A stretch of DNA of 17,234 nt. Origin: Acidobacteriota bacterium. GTDB taxonomy: Bacteria > Acidobacteriota > Terriglobia > Terriglobales > Acidobacteriaceae. Below are positions 1-7,302 of the stretch, piece by piece. Under the pieces are notes generated by a model, which ran no database searches, was not told the origin of the DNA, and saw nothing but the letters and a program-made list of their open reading frames with translations. The stretch covers positions 1-17,234 of the forward strand of contig JAJZFR010000160.1 of assembly GCA_021805265.1 (NCBI GenBank), read 5' to 3'. Within the stretch, counting starts at the first letter, position 1; each line of letters opens with the position of its first letter. The position numbers and the translations under genes are program-made.

Positions 1-4
1 GTAT

Positions 5-2008
5 TCAGTACGGCCTGTGTCCTTCCGTTTTGCCCGGCCAGGTGTCCGTGCGGAAAGGGCCTGCAGGCAGGCCCGCGCCGTTGAAGAGAGTCGCTGCTGG
101 ATTTGACTGCCAGTCGTAGCGGACCTGGGTGGGATGGGGTACGTCAGGCGAGGAGACGACGATAGTATTGCCGTCGATGTGGGCATCGGCCCAGACCCAC
201 TTTCGATCAACTCCCGCGATCGAGAATTCCGCAAGCTTGTCCCCTTTGACAACGAGACCGCCGTCACTGTGCGCAAAGTGGATTCGGATGGAACCCGGAA
301 GGCGCTCCACGGATTCGACCACGGGTCCGGAGTAGACGACGTTCTCGCCGTAGTACTTTGCCAGCGCACAGAGTGCGAGCCGGTCGCCTACCGGTTGCTT
401 CTCTTTGGCGTGGATGTTGTCAGGGTCCCCGGTGTCAATGGTGACAGCAAGGCAGGTGTTGTCAACGGTGGCTGCGGTGATGGCCTGCGATTCGCGCGTT
501 TCGGTCCAGTCGTCACCATCAACCGGCACTGGACTGCGCTTTGTGAAGGCGGGCAGGCCGACGATGTAGAACGGGAAATCGCCTTGCGCGAAGAGCGAGC
601 GCCAGTCGGCGATCATGGCAGGAAGGATTCTGCGATATTGGTAACCACGCGGCGAGTTCTGTTCTCCCTGATACCAGATGGCGCCGGTGATCGAGAGCGG
701 AGCGATGGGGGCGAGCATGCCTTCGTAAAGAACGGTCGGCATCACAGGCCAGTTCTCGTAAGCAATCGGCAACGGCTGGGGCGGACGAGCATCGACGCTG
801 AGCTTTGCTTTCCACTCGCTGGCAAGAGGAATACTGCTCTGGTCGCCGAGCGAGAGGTACATATCTTCTGGTTTGGAGAGAAAGCCGCCATCGGGCATGG
901 TTCTGAGAACGCGAATCGCGATTACGTTTTTGCCAGGTTTCAGGGCGTTGCTCACCGGATACACGCGCGGGTTCTCAACCCAGGCACTGCCGCCGACAAG
1001 CTTGCCGATGATATAGACGGTGTCCATGCGCTCGATTTCGCCAAGATAGATCATCGCGCGGCCTGAAGGAAGAGGGTCGGGCAGAGTGATCACTCTACGG
1101 AACCACACCAGAGCAGGTGTATCCGGCACGCCGAGTTCCGCGAATCCGCCGGGGATTGGGACCGATTTCCAGGTTGAGTCATTGTAATCGGGAGCGGCCC
1201 AGTTGTTCTTCTGACCCGTGTCATACTCGTCATACCAGTGCATGATGTAGTTGCCGTATTCGGGCGCGTTTTCGGCTTTCAGCCGGTCGAGTTCCGCGAG
1301 TGGGACATCGAAGTCGTGGAGCGGACGAAGCGCAGCGGCGCTCGCCCAGGCTTCGGCGGGTGTACCGCCAACGGAGTCTACGACGAGGCCGATGGGAATG
1401 TGCGTGTCCTGTTGGACTTTTCGTGCGAAATAGTAGCCCACGGCGGACATCCAGCTTGCGGTCTCGGGCGAGACAACGCGCCAGTTGCCATGGATAACAT
1501 CGACATGGTGGTAGGCGGGATGACCGTCAACGGTAAAGAAGCGAATGTCCGGGTAGTTGGCCGCCTTGATCTCCTCATCGGCATTCTTTGTGAAGCGAAG
1601 GGGCAAGCCCATGTTGGATTGCCCGCCACACAGCCACACGTCGCCGACCAGGACATTGTGCAGTTCAGCGCTTTGATGGCCGGTGATTTTCACAGTGTAG
1701 GGTCCGCCGGGCGCAGGCGGCTGAATCTTCACCTGCCAGCGGCGATCGGTGCCGGCTGTGGCGGTGGCGGTGTTTCCGCCGAACTGGACACGCACCGTGT
1801 CGCCGGGGTCGGACCAGCCCCAGATGGTGTCGAGCTTGCCGCGCTGCAGGACCATGTTGTCGCCAAAGATGGGGCTGACGAACGGAAGAGGCTGGGCAAC
1901 CGTAGCAGAGGCCACTTGACCGGGCGTAGGCTGCGCGCATGCGCCAGGGCCGACAGCAAACAAAAGCCCAGCGGCGAGTGCCGCAAAAGAAATGTATCCG
2001 GAACTCAT
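5..2008 (-). CDS. Secreted SASA-family (sialate O-acetylesterase-like) carbohydrate acetylesterase
   Basis: This 667-residue protein probably removes O-acetyl groups from plant polysaccharide or oligosaccharide, outside the cytoplasm. An N-terminal Sec signal peptide ends near residue 25. A small beta domain follows (about 40-115), then an SGNH-hydrolase fold. Its marks are GGQSNM with nucleophile Ser131, the GGTPAEAW block (214-221), WYQGEQN (445-451), and Asp530/His533 in the DPDNIH stretch. Residues about 260-395 interrupt the hydrolase with a jelly-roll-like region (WAAPDYNDSTW, VWFRRVITLP, KPGKNVIAIRV) resembling a GH2 sugar-binding domain. That layout recalls the xyloglucan acetylesterases of family CE20. 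The frame stays open upstream to 2155, but I chose ATG 2008: it begins the signal peptide and has a GAGAGG ribosome site 9 nt before it. It is the last gene of the operon, 16 bp after the tannase gene, and its ribosome site lies in and beside the tannase stop region. 'Sialate' is a family name only; a hemicellulose substrate is inferred from the neighbours. Confidence 0.88.
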   Translation of the reverse strand: MSSGYISFAALAAGLLFAVGPGACAQPTPGQVASATVAQPLPFVSPIFGDNMVLQRGKLDTIWGWSDPGDTVRVQFGGNTATATAGTDRRWQVKIQPPAPGGPYTVKITGHQSAELHNVLVGDVWLCGGQSNMGLPLRFTKNADEEIKAANYPDIRFFTVDGHPAYHHVDVIHGNWRVVSPETASWMSAVGYYFARKVQQDTHIPIGLVVDSVGGTPAEAWASAAALRPLHDFDVPLAELDRLKAENAPEYGNYIMHWYDEYDTGQKNNWAAPDYNDSTWKSVPIPGGFAELGVPDTPALVWFRRVITLPDPLPSGRAMIYLGEIERMDTVYIIGKLVGGSAWVENPRVYPVSNALKPGKNVIAIRVLRTMPDGGFLSKPEDMYLSLGDQSSIPLASEWKAKLSVDARPPQPLPIAYENWPVMPTVLYEGMLAPIAPLSITGAIWYQGEQNSPRGYQYRRILPAMIADWRSLFAQGDFPFYIVGLPAFTKRSPVPVDGDDWTETRESQAITAATVDNTCLAVTIDTGDPDNIHAKEKQPVGDRLALCALAKYYGENVVYSGPVVESVERLPGSIRIHFAHSDGGLVVKGDKLAEFSIAGVDRKWVWADAHIDGNTIVVSSPDVPHPTQVRYDWQSNPAATLFNGAGLPAGPFRTDTWPGKTEGHRPY

Positions 2009-2024
2009 AACTGCAAACCTCTCG

Positions 2025-3689
2025 TTATTGATGCGGGGGTGCCTGGCATTGGAAGTTTCGGGCGTCCTGGGTGTCACCGGATCCGCTGTACTGCGCGTGT
2101 TTTGGATAAGGGCAGAGCGGGCGGCTGCGGCCGGGGAATGCCTTGCCGGTGGCAACGACCGAGTCGGGGGCGGTACCTTTCTCGACCCAGTTCACAACAG
2201 CGCTCAGCATGTCGAAATTGTCGAGTGATGGGCCACCGCCACAATGGGCCATGCCGGGGACAAGGAACATCCGGCTCGACTCGAAAACCTTGTCTGTACC
2301 GCCGTTGGTTGCGGCAAGGGATTTGTAGTAGCCAAGCGTGTCAAGCGGCGAGAACCATGGATCACTGTCGCCATGGAAGAAGATGAGCTTGCCCCCGTCA
2401 AGAAAGAACGTAGTGAGATTGGTAGATGCGGGCTCGACGAGAGGATCCGAGGCATGGAGCGCGAGCTGGTCTACGTCGATTTCGGTGGCGCTGGTGTAGG
2501 GGCCGAAGATGCCGCCTGGTCCCATGGCCAGCAATCCAGAAACAAAACCCTTTGTCGCAATACCCGAGTCGTAAAGGAAGCCTGGATAGACCTGGGCGCC
2601 ATAGGCGTTCTTCGGTCCGGCGAAGGCTTTCTTGATGGCAATGATTTTTTCAGGCGCGATGCAGGCATCGGCCTGGCCGGGTTTGCAAGCCAGGACTGCG
2701 GGATCGAAGTTGCAGCCGAGGGGGTCGGAGATCATGCCGTCGGCTACGCCATCTCTTGCGTCGCACTCTTTCATGAGCGCGTCCATAAAAAGTGAGCGGT
2801 CGCCGTCAGTGAGAAACTTTTCGATCTGCGGCTTGCCGGAGGCGTCTTTGGGCGCGACCTGGTTATATGCAACAGGTATCCATTGGCTGATGGCCAGATT
2901 GGAAAGGCCTGTGCGCATGGCAGGGTCGCCCGCCACGATTCCATTGAAGATTGTGGGATAGCGCTGTGACAGGATCATGCCTTCGCGGCCGCCTGTGGAG
3001 CAGCCGACAAAATAGGAGTACGCCGCCGGTTTGGTGTAATAGGCGGCGATGATCTGTTTCGCCACTCCTGCGACTTCAGCGTTGGCGAGAAAGGCGAAGT
3101 CGAGATACGCCTGCTGGTCGCTCATGAAAGTGAAGTCGAAGGCACCGGTTTTTGCTGTGTGTCCGGTGTCGGTGCTGGCAACAGCGAATCCACGGGAGAG
3201 TGCGGGCTTGTCGCCCGCGTAGTTCGCACCCGCCGGATAGGCAACCGTGCCATTGCCGCCGCCGCCGCCCTGCATCATAAAGTCGCCGTTCCAGGCAGCA
3301 GGCTCGGGCAGAGCGAGAGCGAATCCGATGCCGAACTCCTGCCCGTCTACACCGTGGCGGCGATTGATAACGCCATTGACTCGGCAGTGCGCTGGCAACG
3401 GGCCGATAGCCACAGCGCCGGGGTACGGCGGTGGGATGGTCGTTCCGGCGGGAACGAACGCGGCCCCGGTCAGTTCCACGCCGTCTATCTTGAAGCCAGC
3501 GAGACTGGCACAGGGGCTGGCCGATTGAGACTGAGCGGCCAAAGGCGCACAGAATAGACCAGCCAGCAGAAGCGAGAGTTTGCAATGTGTCAAGAGCAGC
3601 CCTCTTTCTTGCCAAACAAATGCGAGCGCAGCTTGGAGCACTTTGAATTGCAAGCGCCATCCGGACTGCTGATTACTGGATGTTCGCAT
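2025..3689 (-). CDS. Tannase/feruloyl esterase family protein, secreted
   Basis: This 554-residue alpha/beta hydrolase of the tannase family (PF07519 type) should cleave phenolic esters such as feruloyl or galloyl groups. The family's CS-D-HC signature is present: Cys230-Ser231 in GCSTGG (Ser231 is the nucleophile), Asp443 in HGDSDPW, and His482-Cys483 in PGMAHCGGG. The two cysteines form the family's characteristic disulfide beside the active site. CDARDGVADGMISDP (309-323) matches the family's calcium-binding lid segment. The start is uncertain. ATG 3689 overlaps the end of the GH31 gene by 17 bp and has AAGGAAG just upstream, but it puts about 32 extra residues before the signal peptide. 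TTG 3593 has an AGAGGG site 6 nt upstream and gives a clean Sec signal (THCKLSLLLAGLFCAPLAAQ) and a product of 522 residues. I report the ATG start. Feruloyl esterase is more likely than tannase activity given the arabinofuranosidase and xylosidase neighbours, but the sequence alone cannot separate the two. Confidence 0.88.
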   Translation of the reverse strand: MRTSSNQQSGWRLQFKVLQAALAFVWQERGLLLTHCKLSLLLAGLFCAPLAAQSQSASPCASLAGFKIDGVELTGAAFVPAGTTIPPPYPGAVAIGPLPAHCRVNGVINRRHGVDGQEFGIGFALALPEPAAWNGDFMMQGGGGGNGTVAYPAGANYAGDKPALSRGFAVASTDTGHTAKTGAFDFTFMSDQQAYLDFAFLANAEVAGVAKQIIAAYYTKPAAYSYFVGCSTGGREGMILSQRYPTIFNGIVAGDPAMRTGLSNLAISQWIPVAYNQVAPKDASGKPQIEKFLTDGDRSLFMDALMKECDARDGVADGMISDPLGCNFDPAVLACKPGQADACIAPEKIIAIKKAFAGPKNAYGAQVYPGFLYDSGIATKGFVSGLLAMGPGGIFGPYTSATEIDVDQLALHASDPLVEPASTNLTTFFLDGGKLIFFHGDSDPWFSPLDTLGYYKSLAATNGGTDKVFESSRMFLVPGMAHCGGGPSLDNFDMLSAVVNWVEKGTAPDSVVATGKAFPGRSRPLCPYPKHAQYSGSGDTQDARNFQCQAPPHQ

Positions 3690-6048
3690 GAACTTCCTTG
3701 CCTTCGTAGCTGATTTCAGCGTTCGCCGAGCCGGTCACGTCAGCGCCAACGCCGCGCCCGTCCCCAACCAGGACGATGCGAAATTTCCGGCTTTCCGTGA
3801 TTCCCTGAAATGAACCGGTGCGCGCGCCGATGGTCAGGGTACCGGTGTGATCTTCCCAGCGAATCGGGATAATCGAGTGCTGGCCTTTCTCGTACTCGTA
3901 GCCGTCGCCCGCATCTTCATAGAGGTTGAATGCGCCATCGGCACCGCGATAGATGCGGAGCTCGATAGGCCCCGAGGGATCCTGCGTGGCGTACTCGATT
4001 TGCGGACCCATCGGAAGGATGGAGCCCGCGCGCACGAAGAGGGGCATACGTTCAAGAGGCGCATCCGCTTCGATGTCCTGGCCGCCGTTGAGCGATTTGC
4101 CAGTCCAGAAGTCGTACCAGGCTGGTGCCGCCGGAAGGTAGACGTTTCGTTTCGTTGCATTGGCCTTCAACACGGGATTGACGAGGATCGCTGGGCCAAA
4201 CATGAACTGGTCGCCGAGATTCCACGTGTTGGGGTCGGTGCGCCAGTCCATCACCAGCGGGCGTTGGATGGTGTAGTCCTCGCTCGCGACCTTCCAGGCC
4301 AGCGAATAAATATACGGCATCAGGCGATATCGCAGGCGGTCGTAGTTAACGAGGATAGGCTCGACCTTGTCATAACTCCACAGTTCGTTCTGCGGCCGGT
4401 GCCCGTGCGTGCGAAAGATGGGACTGAACGTGCCGTACTCGAACCAGCGCGTGTATAGCTCCTGATATGCGGGATCGGCAAGTGGATCGTTATGCGGAGG
4501 CCAATATCCGCCGATGTCGGTGGTCCAGTAGGGGTATCCGGAAAGTGCAAAGTTCAGACCTCCTGGCACCTGATGGCTCAAGCCCCAGTAGGAGCCGTAA
4601 ACGTCGCCCGACCAGACAGTCGCGCCCACGCGCTGCTGGCCCAGGAACGCCGAGCGCGTGAGCAGAAAGACCCGCTTGTCCGGGTCCTGCGCCTTCCAGT
4701 GATCCTGCACCCCAAGAGTATGCAGCAGCGGGAAAACGTTGGTGAATTCAGCGCCGTTGCCGATGGCGAGTTGGCGGCTCCTCAGCATGGCGTCGCCCAT
4801 GTGCGGCCAGTATTCTTCGGGTTCGGCGCTATCCAGCCAGAACGCATCCCATCCCTGGGCTAGCAGCTTGCCAGGCAGATGTTCCCAGTAGATGTCCCTC
4901 GCCTCGGGGTTGGTGGCGTCGTAAACGTGCGCGCCAGAGACAAGTTCGTGCTTTGCATCCAGCACCTGATAGGTTTCCGACTTCGGATCGAGCAGGCCCC
5001 AGACCGAGATCATCGCATGGACGTGCTCCTTGTGCAGAGCTTCGAGATCTTGCGCTACGTCATGATAGTTGGAATTGAACTCAGGATCGCCTTCTGTCTT
5101 CCACCAGAACCAGTCCTGCACCATTGCGTCGAGTGGGATATGCTGCTGGCGGTAACGTTGCGCGATGCCGCGAATCTCGTCGAGCGATACATACCGGTCC
5201 TTCGATTGAAAAAATCCATAGGCCCACTTTGGCAGCATCGGCGTGTGACCGGTCATCGTGCGGTACTCGTGCAGAACACCGTCGATTTCCGGGCCGTACA
5301 TGAAGTAGTAATCGACCGACTTGCCAGCGATGGAGGTGAACTTCATATCGAGCGGAAACCGATTGTCAAACCAGGTGAACGCCGCCGTGTTCCACATCAG
5401 CCCGTAGCCCTTGCTGGAAATCAGCAGCGGAATCGCAACATCCGTGTTGTTTTGCGCCAGTTCCACCGTAGCGCCGCGATAGTTGAACATGCCGCTTTGA
5501 TGCTGGCCCAGTCCGTACACTGCTTCTGTCATCGATGGAGAAAATCGATCCGTCACGCGGTACGTGGCTTCACCGTTCTGTTCGACAGGCTCATAGGTGC
5601 GCGGCACACTGTTGCCCTCGTTCAGCAGAGATTCGCCGCTGGCTGAACGAAAGGAAAGGTTGCCGCGCTCGATATGCAGTGTGACCTCAAGCTGAGCCGT
5701 CTTCAGGATGGCCGTTTTCGCGTCTTGTGTGAAGGTGAACTGCGCTCCGGGGCAGGACTGCTGTGCATCGAGCATCCACGGACGCGGCGAAGCGGGAGCC
5801 GAAGGTTCGGGCGTGGCAACGACATGAATCACCGAGTCAGTACACACGGTGATGTCGAGAACTTCCCTCCCCGCGGTCGCGCGAAGGCCGTGGCTGGTCT
5901 GCTCGACTTGCTCCGGTGGAGGACCATCCGCCTTTTGTCCGGGCATTTGGGCAGTGGCAATCGTCGAAGCTGCGAGCAAGAGCACGACAACGGATCGCGG
6001 TATCGATGCACAAACACTTGGCTGGGAAACCCTAACCCTTCGGAGCAT
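3673..6048 (-). CDS. GH31 alpha-xylosidase-like glycoside hydrolase, secreted
   Basis: This 791-residue protein belongs to glycoside hydrolase family 31 and is a retaining exo-alpha-glycosidase. Layout: signal peptide (1 to about 33), N-terminal beta-sandwich (about 60-260), (beta/alpha)8 barrel (about 270-580), proximal and distal C-terminal beta domains, the latter of DUF5110 type (about 695-770). The nucleophile is Asp406 in FWLDSAEPE and the acid/base is Asp482 in WSGDVYGSYWG. The segments KWAYGFFQSKDRY and PLDAMVQDWFWW resemble the alpha-xylosidase branch (XylS/Xyl31A-like) more than maltase-type alpha-glucosidases. Unlike Cellvibrio-type Xyl31A it has no PA14 insert, which accounts for its shorter length. 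Alpha-xylosidase would release xylose from isoprimeverose units of xyloglucan; alpha-glucosidase or transglycosylase activity is the alternative. ATG 6048 has only a weak GAG-type ribosome site. The 102 bp before it show no clear terminator, so read-through from the upstream esterase is likely. Its 3' end overlaps the next gene. Confidence 0.88.
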   Translation of the reverse strand: MLRRVRVSQPSVCASIPRSVVVLLLAASTIATAQMPGQKADGPPPEQVEQTSHGLRATAGREVLDITVCTDSVIHVVATPEPSAPASPRPWMLDAQQSCPGAQFTFTQDAKTAILKTAQLEVTLHIERGNLSFRSASGESLLNEGNSVPRTYEPVEQNGEATYRVTDRFSPSMTEAVYGLGQHQSGMFNYRGATVELAQNNTDVAIPLLISSKGYGLMWNTAAFTWFDNRFPLDMKFTSIAGKSVDYYFMYGPEIDGVLHEYRTMTGHTPMLPKWAYGFFQSKDRYVSLDEIRGIAQRYRQQHIPLDAMVQDWFWWKTEGDPEFNSNYHDVAQDLEALHKEHVHAMISVWGLLDPKSETYQVLDAKHELVSGAHVYDATNPEARDIYWEHLPGKLLAQGWDAFWLDSAEPEEYWPHMGDAMLRSRQLAIGNGAEFTNVFPLLHTLGVQDHWKAQDPDKRVFLLTRSAFLGQQRVGATVWSGDVYGSYWGLSHQVPGGLNFALSGYPYWTTDIGGYWPPHNDPLADPAYQELYTRWFEYGTFSPIFRTHGHRPQNELWSYDKVEPILVNYDRLRYRLMPYIYSLAWKVASEDYTIQRPLVMDWRTDPNTWNLGDQFMFGPAILVNPVLKANATKRNVYLPAAPAWYDFWTGKSLNGGQDIEADAPLERMPLFVRAGSILPMGPQIEYATQDPSGPIELRIYRGADGAFNLYEDAGDGYEYEKGQHSIIPIRWEDHTGTLTIGARTGSFQGITESRKFRIVLVGDGRGVGADVTGSANAEISYEGKEVHANIQ

Positions 6049-6150
6049 GTTTCATCTCGACTTTCTGTTCGCTGGCATTCTGATGCGCTGTTTATGCTCG
6101 CGATAGACCTGATCTGAAATCTCATGTGCCGCCGGACAGGGATATGTTTG

Positions 6151-7260
6151 CTAACGGCAATCTGCGGTGAAGCAGAGATTCTTGTTGAAGAATGGCATGA
6201 CGTGATTCTGGAATCGGTCCGCAACAGCGCTGGTATGCGTACCCGAGTATATCTCGAAGCTGTTTGCGATTCCGTAGCCATCGAGGATATTGTGCAGCTT
6301 GGTGGCATCGAATCGCAGTCCATCCTGGTCACCCACATCCATCGCGATGGCGCGATACTGCTTGAGATTTCCAATGTACTGATCGACGAACGCCAGCGGC
6401 GAGTTGGCCGTATATTTCGCCACAATCTCCGGCTGCAAGACGCCATCCTTCGTCGGCAGGTCGAAGTAAAGCGGCGGGTTCTTGGGATCGGGTGCCCAGG
6501 CTGCTGCCGTTGCATACTGTGCGGAGGCAAAACCGGGCGACTGAGCCGCAAGATCGGCTGGCGACTTGGCTGCCGCGACCTTCTTCTCGCTGGCAATCGC
6601 CATCTCCTTCATCCGATCACTGGGGCCTGGTCCGCCGCCCACCATCGAAGACATGCAGCAGGGACTCATGATGTAGAGCGCGCCGAAGACATCGGAGTGC
6701 TTCATGCCAATGCGCGACGCGCCATAGCCACCCATCGAATGGCCAACCAGCCCGCGGCTTGTGCGATTGGGGATGGTCCGGTAATGCGCATCGATGTACG
6801 ACACCACGTCGCTGGCGATGTAATTCTCAAAGTCGCCGGTCGTCATGGAGCTGGAGTACATCGAACCGTTGTAGATGGTCTTGGAATCAGGTAGCACGAC
6901 GATCATCTCGTGCGCGCCCTGTGCAAACGCGCCTTCAATCGTCTGCGGAACGTGGATCTCATGCGTCCACTGCTCGGCGCCGATGGAATAGCCATGCAGC
7001 GCATACACCACCGGATAACGGCGATGCTTGTCTTTCTGATAACTCGGCGGCAGAAACACAATCACGTCACGGTCAACGGCATCGCCTTCCAGATTGCCCT
7101 CGAGATGAGCGCCGTGAATCTTGATGTGCTCGACCGTGTCCGGTTTTGCGCCGGGGATGACATCGGGGACGATTGTTTTCACCTGCGCCGCGAGCCAAGA
7201 ACCCGGTGCGATCACGGCTAATGAAATTGCGCTTGCCAGGAACCATTGCATTGTCTTCAT
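6151..7260 (-). CDS. CE1-type (esterase D / feruloyl esterase-like) secreted alpha/beta hydrolase
   Basis: This 369-residue protein of the putative-esterase family (CE1, esterase D fold) probably hydrolyses acetyl or feruloyl esters on hemicellulose fragments. A Sec signal peptide ends near AAQ (residue 26). The core shows VIVFLPPSYQ, PVVYALHGY (oxyanion side), the nucleophile elbow GHSMGG with Ser175, a likely acid in DVGDQDG (Asp311 or Asp313) and His342 in SGTHTSAV. Cys201-Cys202, and Cys363 and Cys368 near the C-terminus, may form disulfides. The start ATG 7260 is preceded by AAGGGA at 8 nt; an in-frame ATG three codons later is a lesser option. The gene sits 42 bp after the CBM-bearing GH51 and 102 bp before GH31 on the same strand, so it is mid-operon. 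S-formylglutathione hydrolase is a distant family alternative, but the signal peptide argues against it. Confidence 0.82.
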   Translation of the reverse strand: MKTMQWFLASAISLAVIAPGSWLAAQVKTIVPDVIPGAKPDTVEHIKIHGAHLEGNLEGDAVDRDVIVFLPPSYQKDKHRRYPVVYALHGYSIGAEQWTHEIHVPQTIEGAFAQGAHEMIVVLPDSKTIYNGSMYSSSMTTGDFENYIASDVVSYIDAHYRTIPNRTSRGLVGHSMGGYGASRIGMKHSDVFGALYIMSPCCMSSMVGGGPGPSDRMKEMAIASEKKVAAAKSPADLAAQSPGFASAQYATAAAWAPDPKNPPLYFDLPTKDGVLQPEIVAKYTANSPLAFVDQYIGNLKQYRAIAMDVGDQDGLRFDATKLHNILDGYGIANSFEIYSGTHTSAVADRFQNHVMPFFNKNLCFTADCR

Positions 7261-7302
7261 CTGAAAATTCCCTTCAAAACCTGGGTTGCTGCACCCGGTC
7301 CA

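Noticed and set aside
2009..2155. A 49-residue N-terminal extension of the SASA protein
   Set aside because: It would overlap the tannase gene and bury the signal peptide. ATG 2008 has a good ribosome site.
134..2386. Long plus-strand frames (134-1066 and 1238-2386) opposite the SASA and tannase genes
   Set aside because: Both lie opposite conserved motifs and have shadow-like composition; neither shows a domain.
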